64,000 nucleotides of DNA from Aquimarina spongiae. Lineage in GTDB: Bacteria; Bacteroidota; Bacteroidia; Flavobacteriales; Flavobacteriaceae. The notes beneath the pieces are model-generated. The model saw only the letters and a list, made by a program, of their open reading frames with translations, made no database searches and was not told where the DNA came from. Positions 34,334-43,861 of the stretch are shown in pieces. The position numbers and the translations under genes were made by a program. Location of the stretch: positions 930,001-994,000 of the forward strand of contig NZ_FQYP01000001.1 in the NCBI RefSeq assembly GCF_900141785.1, read 5' to 3'. Numbering within the stretch: position 1 is the first letter of the stretch; every line of letters begins with the position of its first letter.

Positions 34334-36913
34334 CTACTTCACGATCACTTTTCTGGAAATTGTTCGATTTCCATCATTAACGTTGACCAGATATAAACCA
34401 GGTGCTACCCCATCTAGATGTACCTTATTATCGGTTACCTTTCCTTTTTTTATGATTTTTCCTTGAACAGTAACCAAAGTGAAAGTAGCCTCTCTTTGAT
34501 CTGCAACCTTAATCTGCATAAAATTGGATGTAGGATTAGGTGTTACTTTTGCAGCGAATACTTTTCCTTCTTCCTGCAAAACACCATCAGTTTTTACAAC
34601 TTCCGAAGCACGAGTCGAGGACGTTCCTATATTTACTGTATAATCCTCTACTTCTCCGTAACCAAAAGTCTCGCATGGTGTTGGTGCACCATTCCATTTC
34701 ATCGCAACTCTCATTCTTGTGGTACCTGCTAGTGCAGAAGAAGGAACTATGAATGTATAGGATAAGTTTCCTGAGTTAGAAGTTGATCCAGTAACCACTT
34801 TCTCTGAAGAGTCGAAAGAACCATTCTTATTAAAATCAATCCATACACCCCAATGTTCTGTATACGACGCACTTCTGAATCCAATACTTAATACGATCGT
34901 ATTCGAACCGTAAGGTAGGTTTCCTGTCTGACTGGTAAAGTCTCCATATCCACCATTTCCGGCCGTCGTATTGGCAATACCGCCAATCCCAACAAAATCA
35001 ATAAACTCATAATTTACATTATTTCCTCTTGAGGCGCAGTACACCAACACTTCACCAATAGTGGTAGCGTTGATCGATGCACTATTTGAAGCATTATTGG
35101 CAGCATCGTAAGCAATTACTTCAAAAGTATAAGTTGTAGAAGCCGACAATCCTGAAACAGAAAAATTAGTTGAAGCAGTGGTTCCTAGCACTATTCCGTT
35201 TTGGATCACTTCATATTGAGTAACGTCAACATTGTCGGTAGAAGCATTCCAGCTTAGATCTAAAGTAGTTTGAGTAATATTGCTCGCACTAACTCCTGTT
35301 GGAGTTGTTGGAGCCTGGGTATCTGGACCAGAACCTCCTCCTCCATTAAAATTATGGTTTCCCAAATCATCAAAGGTATTCTGCGAAAAAGAATCCCATT
35401 CTGATACCGTATATGACGCAGAAGGAGAAGAAATATTCGATTTTCTTCTCAAAGTAGTGTCTTTAGCAAAATTCGAAGAACCTCCATTAAATGTACCTAC
35501 AATATCAATCAGGGTTCCGTTTTTGAATAATCCAACAGGGTCATTTCCGTTAAACGTCATGCTAGAATCTCCTGTAGTAAGATCTGCAACATTTAATACT
35601 GTCGTACTTGCCGAGCTATTAGCCACTACAAACACATCGTTATTAGCAAGAGTTCCTGATAGTGCAACTCCCGAAGACCAAGAACCAGAACCATTGGTTT
35701 GTCTTCTTAGTTCGTATCCAGATAGATTTACTGATGAACCAGTATAATTGGCTATTTCTATAGCTTTATTATTCGAAGAACCTTCTACATATTCCGAAAT
35801 AAAAAGTTCTGTAGCGCTTCCTCCTCCTGAGGAATTATCTTCGGTAGTAACATTAACTGTATTGCTATTACCAGAGATATTGCCTGCAGCATCTTTTGCT
35901 CTGACAAAGAAAGTGTATGATGTATTTGCAGATAAACCTGTTACTGAATAGTTATTTGACGTTGATGTTCCTAAAATCGTACTATTTCTATATACATCGT
36001 ATCCCGTTACCCCTACATTATCAGTTGAAACATTCCAGGATAAATTTACCGAAGTTGTTGTAACACCGCTCGCAACCAAGCTTGTTGGAGTTGAAGGTGC
36101 TACGGTATCTTCTCCTCCACCTCCGCTATTCCCAAAACGGTCTTCGGCTTGTGGTCCTCCCCAAATTTGAGTTGCGAATGCCGGATTATCTATAAAAGGA
36201 TTTCGATTCCCTTGGATATTTTCCAAAATTGGATTTCGTTGTAATTCTAATTGAGAAACTGGATCTTCGGCATTCCATTCCAAGAATAACTGAAGCATAT
36301 TTGCATCACTGCTCGCCGCAGTTCCTACTCCTACATTGGTTGGTAAACAACGACTGCCATATCTGATATACATATACATCATCATTCTAGCTACATCTCC
36401 TTTCCATTCATCCCCAGGGTACCAATGTCCTTGCGCAGTTGCTCCAGAGTTACCACTACCATCTGCAAATTTTCTATTTCCTCTGGATGAGTTTCGTTGA
36501 ACATCTGCTGGTCTAAGATGATGCGCATCCGATCCTGGTCCTTCGCTTCCTAAATTAGGTTGACCCAAAGATCTTGGGTATACGTGTTCCCTATTCCAAT
36601 CGGTAGATCCTCCTCCGTTATTATTTACTCCTCTGGTTCTATCTGTAGTAGAGTTTCCATCGGTATCATTATAACCATAAATTAAAAATACTCTAGATGC
36701 ATCATTAGGATCTAAGTCTGTTTGCTGCAAAGCATTCCACACACCAGGAGTATAGCTCAAAAAGTTGGTATGTGTATTAGTTACTTTTGCAGCTAGTTCA
36801 TTTTGTAAAGCTGTGCCCGATAAAGTAAGATTTACATCATTATAGTATGATGGTACTTGGCCAGTTGCAATTGTGCAAATCGCCAACATTACCCAAAGTA
36901 ATGTCTTTTTCAT
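34334..36913 (-). CDS. T9SS-exported endonuclease I with FN3, lamin-tail and GEVED domains
   Basis: An 859-residue secreted nuclease from ATG 36913 (MKKTLLWVMLAICTIATGQ is the signal peptide; upstream in-frame residues to 36991 are not credible). The endonuclease I domain comes first (TDWNREHVYPRS, SDAHHLRPADVQRNSSRGN, GDVARMMMYMYIRYG; the His and Asn residues fit the beta-beta-alpha-Me active site). Then a fibronectin type III domain, a lamin-tail domain (ELFISEYVEGSSNNKAIEIANYTG), a second FN3, a GEVED domain (FGYGEVEDYTV) and a T9SS sorting domain (VTPNPTSNFMQI...KVIVK). Likely degrades extracellular DNA or RNA for nutrients. Confidence 0.92.
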   Translation of the reverse strand: MKKTLLWVMLAICTIATGQVPSYYNDVNLTLSGTALQNELAAKVTNTHTNFLSYTPGVWNALQQTDLDPNDASRVFLIYGYNDTDGNSTTDRTRGVNNNGGGSTDWNREHVYPRSLGQPNLGSEGPGSDAHHLRPADVQRNSSRGNRKFADGSGNSGATAQGHWYPGDEWKGDVARMMMYMYIRYGSRCLPTNVGVGTAASSDANMLQLFLEWNAEDPVSQLELQRNPILENIQGNRNPFIDNPAFATQIWGGPQAEDRFGNSGGGGEDTVAPSTPTSLVASGVTTTSVNLSWNVSTDNVGVTGYDVYRNSTILGTSTSNNYSVTGLSANTSYTFFVRAKDAAGNISGNSNTVNVTTEDNSSGGGSATELFISEYVEGSSNNKAIEIANYTGSSVNLSGYELRRQTNGSGSWSSGVALSGTLANNDVFVVANSSASTTVLNVADLTTGDSSMTFNGNDPVGLFKNGTLIDIVGTFNGGSSNFAKDTTLRRKSNISSPSASYTVSEWDSFSQNTFDDLGNHNFNGGGGSGPDTQAPTTPTGVSASNITQTTLDLSWNASTDNVDVTQYEVIQNGIVLGTTASTNFSVSGLSASTTYTFEVIAYDAANNASNSASINATTIGEVLVYCASRGNNVNYEFIDFVGIGGIANTTAGNGGYGDFTSQTGNLPYGSNTIVLSIGFRSASYTEHWGVWIDFNKNGSFDSSEKVVTGSTSNSGNLSYTFIVPSSALAGTTRMRVAMKWNGAPTPCETFGYGEVEDYTVNIGTSSTRASEVVKTDGVLQEEGKVFAAKVTPNPTSNFMQIKVADQREATFTLVTVQGKIIKKGKVTDNKVHLDGVAPGLYLVNVNDGNRTISRKVIVK

Positions 36914-37423
36914 TGTGTTGAGAGTTAGTTTGTTAATCAATGCCGAAACTAAAATTATTTTGTTTAATCTGCTATTGATGTATGTTACCAAATCATTATG
37001 TAGTGTGTTGACAACCTGTATTTTACGCCTCTAAAATAACTTAAGACTCTAAATGTCAACAATTTACACTTTCAGCTTCTTGTTAATAAGTTATTTCTCA
37101 CAATAGCTATAAGAAATTTACTTCAAACAGGATAATTGATACAAAAACCGCAAAAAGAATGTGGATTTGGAATATTTGATTTTCCTGTATTTAGTATACC
37201 TTTATTATGAATATTGATTATGAACACATCTGTAATTTTAGAATTAAACCAAGTTATACTTTTTGACTTAAATAGTTGAAAGATAATCATATCAGATCAT
37301 ACTCAATAAAACCTAATGACAGGCAAGCTTTAATCAGTTTGTCTGTCTTTCCCAAATAGCTACACTGTCCTGTAAGTTCTTTTACAATTTTAATCAATAG
37401 ACTAACTCTTAAATATTTAAACC
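36914..37423. other. 510-bp intergenic stretch upstream of the cysteine-rich peptide
   Basis: No open frame of useful length. It must carry the divergent promoters of the endonuclease gene and the peptide gene. The one clear structure is the hairpin at 37318-37347 (listed separately). No precise promoter match was found. Confidence 0.45.
37318..37347 (+). promoter_or_regulatory. Hairpin in the leader region of the cysteine-rich peptide gene
   Basis: GACAGGCAA pairs with TTGTCTGTC (one G-U) across an 11-nt loop, about 77 bp before the ATG at 37424. It could be an attenuator, an mRNA stabiliser or an operator; it is followed by a short T-run. Confidence 0.4.
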
Positions 37424-37615
37424 ATGAAAAAAATTCTAAACCTTAAGGATGTACAAGTATTAAACAAAAAAGATCAGCAAGAAATTAATGGATCGTTTGG
37501 AGTACTAAGACCATACTGTAATGGTCCAAAAAGATGTTGTATCACCACTCCAAACGGCGCTGTTTTTTGTGACTACGGTTATTGTCAATCCAATGGAAGT
37601 TGCGTTTGGGCATAG
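37424..37615 (+). CDS. Six-cysteine peptide with natural-product-precursor leader
   Basis: A 63-residue peptide. The leader MKKILNLKDVQVLNKKDQQE followed by ING-S (21-24) is the pattern of Bacteroidota natural-product precursors and bacteriocin-like peptides, which end in a GG-type cleavage site (here Gly23-Ser24). The core, residues 24/25-63, has six cysteines at 32, 38, 39, 49, 54 and 60, ready for disulfides or thioether rings. No modification enzyme, peptidase-ABC exporter or immunity gene is adjacent, so processing must use distant genes. A strong terminator follows. It may be an antimicrobial or signalling peptide; that is inference. Confidence 0.75.
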   Translation: MKKILNLKDVQVLNKKDQQEINGSFGVLRPYCNGPKRCCITTPNGAVFCDYGYCQSNGSCVWA

Positions 37616-37730
37616 GTTTCTGTATCCACTTCTTGCCAATGTATTTATTGCATGAAACACTAATTTCGAAATTCATGCTGGTAACAGATTGAAAGCTTAC
37701 AAAATTGATAATAAATTTTGATCCGTAAGT

Positions 37731-37760
37731 AAAGAATGACGACAACCATCGTCATTCTTT
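37731..37760. terminator. Terminator between the peptide gene and ackA
   Basis: AAGAATGACGA pairs perfectly with TCGTCATTCTT around CAACCA, then TTTGTTTT. It can serve both convergent units. Confidence 0.85.
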
Positions 37761-37780
37761 TGTTTTATATAGGTCTGTTA

Positions 37781-38968
37781 CTATTGTGAAAGTAGTTCAA
37801 ATGACTGTTTAGCGATTTCTAATTCCTCATTAGTAGGTACTACCAGAATTTTCACTTTAGAAGTTGATTCCGAAATATCTCTTGCCATTTTGGACCGTTC
37901 TTTATTCTTCTCCTTATCCAAATGGATTCCTAAAAAGCCCATGTCTTCGCAAACCAGAGCTCTTACAGTATCGGAGTTTTCACCAATCCCTGCTGTAAAT
38001 ACGATAGCATCTAGTCCATTCATACTAGCGGCGTAAGCCCCTATAAATTTTTTAATTCGATAAGCACTCATCTTCAGTGCTAATCTACATGCTACATTTC
38101 CTTTTTCTGCTTCAGATTCAATATCTCTAAGATCGCTATATCCGGTTAATCCAAGCATGCCACTTTCTTTCTGTAGAAGTGCATTTACTTCATCCAAAGA
38201 ATATCCTAACGCATTTACCATATGAAAAATAACTGCTGGATCGATATCCCCCGAACGAGTACCCATAATCAATCCATTCATTGGTGCAAACCCTAGTGTA
38301 TGGTCAATACTTTTGCCATTTTCTATGGCAGTCATACTACATCCGTTCCCCAAGTGGATACTAATAATTTTGGATTCTTCTTGCCCTAAAAAATCAATTG
38401 CTTTTTCAGACACATATTTGTGACTGGTCCCATGAAACCCATATAATCTGATGTTATGCTCTTCCAAAAATGAATTAGGAATTGCATATTTATAGGCTTC
38501 TACTGGAATCGTTTGATGATAGGCGGTATCAAAAACTGCAATTTGTTTAGCAGAATGGAATATTTCTTCTGCCACCAAAATCCCTTGTAAATTTGCAGGA
38601 TTATGCAAAGGAGCCAAAGTTGCCAACTTCTCAATCTTATTTTTTACTTCTTCAGTAATCGCTACTGTTTGAGTAAACGTACTTCCGCCATGTACGACCC
38701 TATGTCCAACAGCATTGATTTCTGAAGCAGATTTCAGCACACCTACTTTTGGGTCCATCAAATAATTGGCAACCAACTGTAGTCCTTCTTTATGATCTTT
38801 GATGTCTAGAACGTTTTCTATTTTATCGGCATCTGTCTTATAGCTTATTTTAGAATTCTGTAATCCTATTCGCTCTACCAATCCAGAACAAATTACTTTG
38901 GCTTCTGGCATATGAAACAATTGAAATTTGATAGAAGAACTTCCTGAATTGAGTACTAATATTTGCAT
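37781..38968 (-). CDS. ackA: Acetate kinase
   Basis: Makes ATP and acetate from acetyl phosphate and ADP. The 395-residue length is standard. Motifs: NSGSSSIKFQLF at the N terminus, GHRVVHGG, DTAYHQTIP, the family signature GFHGTSHKYVS, SIHLGNGCS, GTRSGDIDP and FTAGIGENS. It starts 10 bp after the end of pta, forming the classic pta-ackA operon on the minus strand. Confidence 0.97.
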   Translation of the reverse strand: MQILVLNSGSSSIKFQLFHMPEAKVICSGLVERIGLQNSKISYKTDADKIENVLDIKDHKEGLQLVANYLMDPKVGVLKSASEINAVGHRVVHGGSTFTQTVAITEEVKNKIEKLATLAPLHNPANLQGILVAEEIFHSAKQIAVFDTAYHQTIPVEAYKYAIPNSFLEEHNIRLYGFHGTSHKYVSEKAIDFLGQEESKIISIHLGNGCSMTAIENGKSIDHTLGFAPMNGLIMGTRSGDIDPAVIFHMVNALGYSLDEVNALLQKESGMLGLTGYSDLRDIESEAEKGNVACRLALKMSAYRIKKFIGAYAASMNGLDAIVFTAGIGENSDTVRALVCEDMGFLGIHLDKEKNKERSKMARDISESTSKVKILVVPTNEELEIAKQSFELLSQ

Positions 38969-38978
38969 GATTTTCTTT

Positions 38979-41072
38979 TTATAGTCCTTGTGCCTGAATA
39001 GCTGTTATGATAACTGTGTTGTATACATCATCTACCGTACAACCTCTACTTAAATCATTTACTGGTTTATTTAAGCCTTGCAACATTGGTCCAATAGCTA
39101 ACGCTCCTGTTTCTCTTTGTACCGCTTTATATGTATTGTTTCCTGTATTTAAGTCAGGAAAAATTAATACGCTGGCTTGTCCCGCCACTTCTGAGTTTGG
39201 TAGTTTACTTTGCCCCACTCTCATATCTACAGCAGCATCATACTGAATTGGCCCTTCTATCTTAAGATCAGGCTTTCTTTCTTTAACGATAGCTGTAGCC
39301 GCTCTAACTGTTTCCACATCCTCACCTTTTCCAGAAGTTCCGGAAGAATACGACAACATGGCTACTTTGGGTTCAATTCCAAATGCAGCTGCAGATTCTG
39401 AAGAAGATATTGCAATCTCTGCCAATTGTTCTGCATTCGGGTTTGGATTAATCGCACAATCTCCAAATACAGATACTCTGTCTTCCAAACACATAAAAAA
39501 CACAGATGACACTACCTTTACCCCTGGTCTTGTTTTAATGAACTGCAATGCAGGACGTATAGTGTGTTGGGTAGTATGCACTGCTCCAGAAACCATTCCG
39601 TCTGCATGGCCTTTATAAATCATCATTGTTCCAAAATAAGAAACGTCTGCCATCATATCCCTGGCCATATCCAGATTCACATTTTTATGTTTTCTCAATT
39701 CATAAAATGTCTGTACATAGTCCTCGTAATGAGGTGATTCTGTAGGGAAGACAACATTTACCTTATCAAAATCAATTGGAATATCAAGTTTGGTCGCTTT
39801 AGCTCTTAGTTTCTTTTCGTTACCGATCAAAGTGATATCTACAACATCTGAAGCTAATAACCTTGATGTAGCCCTAAGGATTCTTTCATCCGAGCCTTCT
39901 GGAAGAACAATGTGTTTTTTATGTTCTAAAGCACGTTTCAAAAGGTTGTATTGAAACATTCTCGGGGTTAAACCTTCAGATTTAAACGTAACTAGTTTTT
40001 CTGCCAAACGGTCTTCATTCACGTACTTTTCGAATGTACTGATTGAAGTGTTTATTTTCTGTAAGTTATCCAAATAAATTCTGGATCTAATCGCTCCTAT
40101 TTTATTAGTAATCGAGAAGGTACCGCTGGGCACCGATACAATCGGGAAGGATATCGAAACTCCTTCTATAAGGTCTAAAATAGGTTTTTCAGGAACAATC
40201 CCTCCGGTAAGAATAATACCCGATATTTTTGGATAATTATCCGAGATATTCGCTTGTAACACTCCCAGTATGATATCGGCACGATCACCCGGCGTAATCA
40301 CCAAGCTATTGTCTTTAATATGTGTTAGATAATTACGTAACTGCATCGCTCCCACTCCATAATTACCAGCTTGATTATTTAGGTATTCCTTACCAAACAA
40401 AACAGTTCCCTCCAGTTCATTTACAATTTCTTTTACTGTAGGATTAATAAGGGCATCTATTTTTGGTATTACTATATTATCTACTCCATTACCAAAACTC
40501 TTGTTGAAGGCAGACGGCAATTCATTTTTACAACCTGGAGTTACTTTGTTGGCTACCATAGCCAACACTTCAACATCTTTGCTATTGAATGTATCAAATG
40601 CCAATTTGAGATTACCAACGATTTCTTCATTTTTCTTATCTACACCACTAGCAACAATCACTGCTGGAATCCCAAGGTTTTTGGCGATGATTACATTGAT
40701 ATCGAACTCGATAATACTTCCTTCGTCTGAAAAATCAGTTCCTTCTACCAGAATGAAATCGAATCGTTCTTCGAGATTCTTATACTTTCGGATGATTTCG
40801 TCTATAATCTCTCCTGATTTTCCTTTATTGTATTTTTGCAGTACTTCACTTCTTGTAAAAGCGTATGCCTTTTTGAAGTTAATATCTAGTTCGAAGTGAG
40901 AAATTACGGTGTTGATATGATTATCTACTTCTCCTTCTTTAGGATCATCAATAATTGGTCTGAAGTACCCTACTCGGGCTACCTTTCCTAATAGCATACG
41001 CATCATTCCTAAAACCACAATAGATTTGCCACTATTAGGTTCGATGGTTGCTATATAAACAGCTTTACTCAT
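38979..41072 (-). CDS. pta: Phosphate acetyltransferase, long form
   Basis: Interconverts acetyl-CoA and acetyl phosphate. The 697-residue long form has an N-terminal P-loop (BioD-like) domain (YIATIEPNSGKSIVVLGMM), a central DRTGG domain about 210-320 and the C-terminal catalytic domain about 370-690 (HIVLPEGSDERILRATSRL, GMVSGAVHTTQHTIRPALQ, KLPNSEVAGQASVLIFPDL). A -7-like TATCTTTG lies on the minus strand at 41093-41100, about 20 bp before the start. Directly followed by ackA. Confidence 0.97.
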   Translation of the reverse strand: MSKAVYIATIEPNSGKSIVVLGMMRMLLGKVARVGYFRPIIDDPKEGEVDNHINTVISHFELDINFKKAYAFTRSEVLQKYNKGKSGEIIDEIIRKYKNLEERFDFILVEGTDFSDEGSIIEFDINVIIAKNLGIPAVIVASGVDKKNEEIVGNLKLAFDTFNSKDVEVLAMVANKVTPGCKNELPSAFNKSFGNGVDNIVIPKIDALINPTVKEIVNELEGTVLFGKEYLNNQAGNYGVGAMQLRNYLTHIKDNSLVITPGDRADIILGVLQANISDNYPKISGIILTGGIVPEKPILDLIEGVSISFPIVSVPSGTFSITNKIGAIRSRIYLDNLQKINTSISTFEKYVNEDRLAEKLVTFKSEGLTPRMFQYNLLKRALEHKKHIVLPEGSDERILRATSRLLASDVVDITLIGNEKKLRAKATKLDIPIDFDKVNVVFPTESPHYEDYVQTFYELRKHKNVNLDMARDMMADVSYFGTMMIYKGHADGMVSGAVHTTQHTIRPALQFIKTRPGVKVVSSVFFMCLEDRVSVFGDCAINPNPNAEQLAEIAISSSESAAAFGIEPKVAMLSYSSGTSGKGEDVETVRAATAIVKERKPDLKIEGPIQYDAAVDMRVGQSKLPNSEVAGQASVLIFPDLNTGNNTYKAVQRETGALAIGPMLQGLNKPVNDLSRGCTVDDVYNTVIITAIQAQGL

Positions 41073-41192
41073 GGTTATAAATTTGGTTGGTGCAAAGATA
41101 GTTCAAACAATAGATCTAACATCTCGTTCTACCTGAATGAACTCATTTATATTTTCCCTTCATAATATTAACAAAAGTAATTTGATATCCAT

Positions 41193-41228
41193 AAAAAAAG
41201 GTTTAGAAATACTCTAAACCTTTTACTT
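41193..41228 (-). terminator. Terminator of the DUF2911 gene
   Basis: AAAAGGTTTAGA pairs perfectly with TCTAAACCTTTT around a 5-nt loop. On the minus strand a T-run follows. Confidence 0.88.
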
Positions 41229-41250
41229 TCTAAATAATATGTTGTGTCAC

Positions 41251-42360
41251 CTAGTTGATATCTTCACCTTTTTTCAGCTTTTCTAATTCTCCAGTAAGAC
41301 GTTGCTTAAATCTATCTGGTGCTTTTGTCATCGAAGTATTGATCGCTTTGATTGCATTTTTAAAGTCTCCCGTTGCTGCGTATCCTTTGGCCAATCCATA
41401 ATTAGAAGGCCACGCTCCGTTAGAGTTTTTTACATTGTCCTTAAGAATTGCTAAAGCTTTATCCTTTTGACCTTGACCAATAAGTCCGGTTCCCAATCTA
41501 AAAACTTCGGTTGCATTACCTAATTTGGCTGCTTTATCAACAAAAGTCATCGCTTCAGCTGTTTTACCTTGCTTTGCCAATATATTAGATTTAAGTGACA
41601 GGTTACCAAAAGTTTCCTTACTAAAGAAATTACCGCTAATAGAAGCATTCACCCATTCTAATGCTTTATCTAATTTTCCTGCATTAAACGCATAATTGGC
41701 AGCATTATCCCAGTTTGTTTGCGTAAACCCAGGAGAGTTTCTTAGATCGCTTTCGATTCCTTTCATAACAATATCTGCTACATCTACTTCAATCTTAAAA
41801 GGAATTTCCTTTTTCTCCCAACGTAATGCAGCTACAGCACTGTTGGCTTCAAATTCTGGGAATGAAAATGTCAGTACTTCGGTATGAGGAACGTCTTTGG
41901 TTTGTACATCTACCCGTAAGGCATCATTCTTTTCATCATAAAAATAGCTTCCCCAGGCATTATTATCTTTTGAAAAAATAACGGTTGCTCCACCATCTTC
42001 TTTTACCGCAATGTGTAATCCATATTTCCCCGCACTAATGTTTTTACCCTCTACCTTTACATCGTGGGAAAATTCTATGATCGTGTTATTGTTAGCTCCG
42101 GCTCTCCAGGGAGCAGCTGTAGAAGTACCAAACCCAAGGTTGTTATATCCATAAGGAACCAATTTTCCCCAGATCTCTCTTTCTTTCACACTCGGTCTAC
42201 CATAATCGATGGTGATATCTGTAATCCCAACACGTTGAGATACTTTTCCTCTTTGACTGCCTTCTGGTACATTAAGTTGGGCATTCGCTTGTGCACCCAT
42301 TAACATTAATGCCCCAAACAGACATATAGAAAATTGTTTAAGTGATTTCATGACTGACAT
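41251..42360 (-). CDS. DUF2911 domain protein with TPR-like C terminus, exported
   Basis: A 369-residue protein with a signal peptide ending ANAQ (start ATG 42360, alternative ATG 42351). Residues 30-190 are DUF2911: SQRVGITDITIDYGRPSVKEREIWG, PWRAGANNNTIIEFSHDV, GKYGLHIAV and WGSYFYDEKNDALRV. Residues 205-365 are helical TPR-like repeats (KLDKALEWVNASI, KTAEAMTFVDKAAKLG, KDKALAILKDNV, DFKNAIKAINTSM). Function unknown; the family is widespread in Bacteroidota and periplasmic. Confidence 0.9.
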   Translation of the reverse strand: MSVMKSLKQFSICLFGALMLMGAQANAQLNVPEGSQRGKVSQRVGITDITIDYGRPSVKEREIWGKLVPYGYNNLGFGTSTAAPWRAGANNNTIIEFSHDVKVEGKNISAGKYGLHIAVKEDGGATVIFSKDNNAWGSYFYDEKNDALRVDVQTKDVPHTEVLTFSFPEFEANSAVAALRWEKKEIPFKIEVDVADIVMKGIESDLRNSPGFTQTNWDNAANYAFNAGKLDKALEWVNASISGNFFSKETFGNLSLKSNILAKQGKTAEAMTFVDKAAKLGNATEVFRLGTGLIGQGQKDKALAILKDNVKNSNGAWPSNYGLAKGYAATGDFKNAIKAINTSMTKAPDRFKQRLTGELEKLKKGEDIN

Positions 42361-42479
42361 TTTTGAAATAAATATTATGATTAAAACTATAGGTTGCCAA
42401 TTTAAATTGTTAAAACGAATCCAGATGTTACCTAAGTGTTAAACTCCAAATGAAAGTCATAATAGATTGTTAAAGCCTG

Positions 42480-43709
42480 CTACTCAGAAGCCAGCTCTGT
42501 CACAAATCGCTCAAATTCTGCTGTAAACTCTTCATACTTCTTTCCTGTAGCTGGTCCGTTGAATCCAGTATGAATACGTCTAACCTCTCCTTTTTTATCT
42601 ACAAAAATTGTAGTAGGATAGGACAACACATGATTCAACATTGGTAGTTTTTCTTGTGCCTTTTTCTTATCGGATGTACCGTGCTGAGCTAATAAAATAG
42701 GATACGGAACATTTAACTTCTTTTGTAAACGATGTATCGACGCTACCGCTCTTTCCTTTGTTTTTGCATATTCAAAAGCAAGTGCTACAAAAGCGACATC
42801 TTTTTCTTTATGCTTATTATAAAAATCTACGTAATACTTAGTCTCGTCCATACAATTAGGACACCAGGTTCCCATGATCTGTACAATTACGGCCTTGTCT
42901 TTAAATCGTTCATCGTCTAATGAAACCATAGCACCTTCGGTATCCGGAAAACTAAATTCTAAACCATCATAACCTTCTTTGATAAATGTCAAGCTATCTT
43001 CTGAAGGTAATTCATACTCTTCATTTCTTTTGGCTACAAATGGTTCTTTCCAATGATTACCTGAATAGAAATTCCCACTTAGAGTACTATCGGTGACTTT
43101 ACCAGTAAACAAAAACGCATGTGCTCCATCAAAGGTAGAGAGTTGTAGTTGATCTCCATTTACGACACCTTCTAGATAGCGATAATCTCCCGTAGTAGTT
43201 CTAAACGTACCCGAAACTATATTCCCGTTCTGATTAAAAATACCTTTTGCTATATACCGATCTTCTTCGTTATCCTGACTAAAAACCGTTTCCCAATTTC
43301 CTGTGATATTTGCAGAAGGAGGAGTAGCAATATCAAATCGATCTTGTTCTCCAAAAGTAGCTTTGAAAGGAACAGTCCGATCCAAACTTTCTTTTATAAA
43401 ACTTCCAGAGATCGTAAGAGAATCTTCAAATTTGGCAGCAACATACCCTTCAAAAACTGGGAATTTTATCTTTATAGAATCTCCAAAAATTTCTACTTCA
43501 TCTACATCTATAACTTCTTCTGCATTAAATATTTTTAGCGTTTCATCTTCCATTACCTCAAAAAGAAACGGAAGTTCCTCGTTATCCTGAACAGTAAGAG
43601 AAGCTCTCCAAGGTCCTTCTAAAAGATCTATAGGTTGTTTTTTATCCTCTTTCTTACAACTCACTAAAAAAATAGTAAGTAAAGCCCCAGTTATTATTCG
43701 TGTTTTCAT
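42480..43709 (-). CDS. TlpA-like thioredoxin-fold lipoprotein
   Basis: A 409-residue lipoprotein: lipobox FLVSC with the lipidated Cys near residue 18. Residues 30-235 form a beta-rich N-terminal region in two similar parts (GPWRASLTVQ; GNWETVFSQ). Residues 250-405 form a thioredoxin/TlpA domain with the redox motif CPNC in GTWCPNCMDE and the cis-Pro in SYPTTIFVDKKG. It likely reduces or exchanges disulfides in the periplasm. It is a single gene, with the DUF2911 gene downstream on the same strand. Confidence 0.9.
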   Translation of the reverse strand: MKTRIITGALLTIFLVSCKKEDKKQPIDLLEGPWRASLTVQDNEELPFLFEVMEDETLKIFNAEEVIDVDEVEIFGDSIKIKFPVFEGYVAAKFEDSLTISGSFIKESLDRTVPFKATFGEQDRFDIATPPSANITGNWETVFSQDNEEDRYIAKGIFNQNGNIVSGTFRTTTGDYRYLEGVVNGDQLQLSTFDGAHAFLFTGKVTDSTLSGNFYSGNHWKEPFVAKRNEEYELPSEDSLTFIKEGYDGLEFSFPDTEGAMVSLDDERFKDKAVIVQIMGTWCPNCMDETKYYVDFYNKHKEKDVAFVALAFEYAKTKERAVASIHRLQKKLNVPYPILLAQHGTSDKKKAQEKLPMLNHVLSYPTTIFVDKKGEVRRIHTGFNGPATGKKYEEFTAEFERFVTELASE

Positions 43710-43802
43710 ATTCTTATGATTCTATATTTTAAGTATTGCTCCAGAACACTTGTCATTTATCCAATTGTAAATAAAACTTCTTTTTTCCAAGAATTCAAAT
43801 AA

Positions 43803-43835
43803 AAAATGCCCAGAAAAAAATCTTCCAGACATTTT
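43803..43835 (-). terminator. Terminator of the Lys/Arg-rich protein gene
   Basis: On the minus strand AAAATGTCT pairs with GGGCATTTT using G-U pairs, followed by T residues, shortly after the stop at 43862. Confidence 0.5.
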
Positions 43836-43861
43836 AATTTGTTTACGAGGAGCATTATGTA

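Noticed and set aside
35280-35951. Plus-strand open frames opposite the endonuclease gene
   Set aside because: They lie antisense to strong FN3 and lamin-tail coding sequence and are shadow frames of it.
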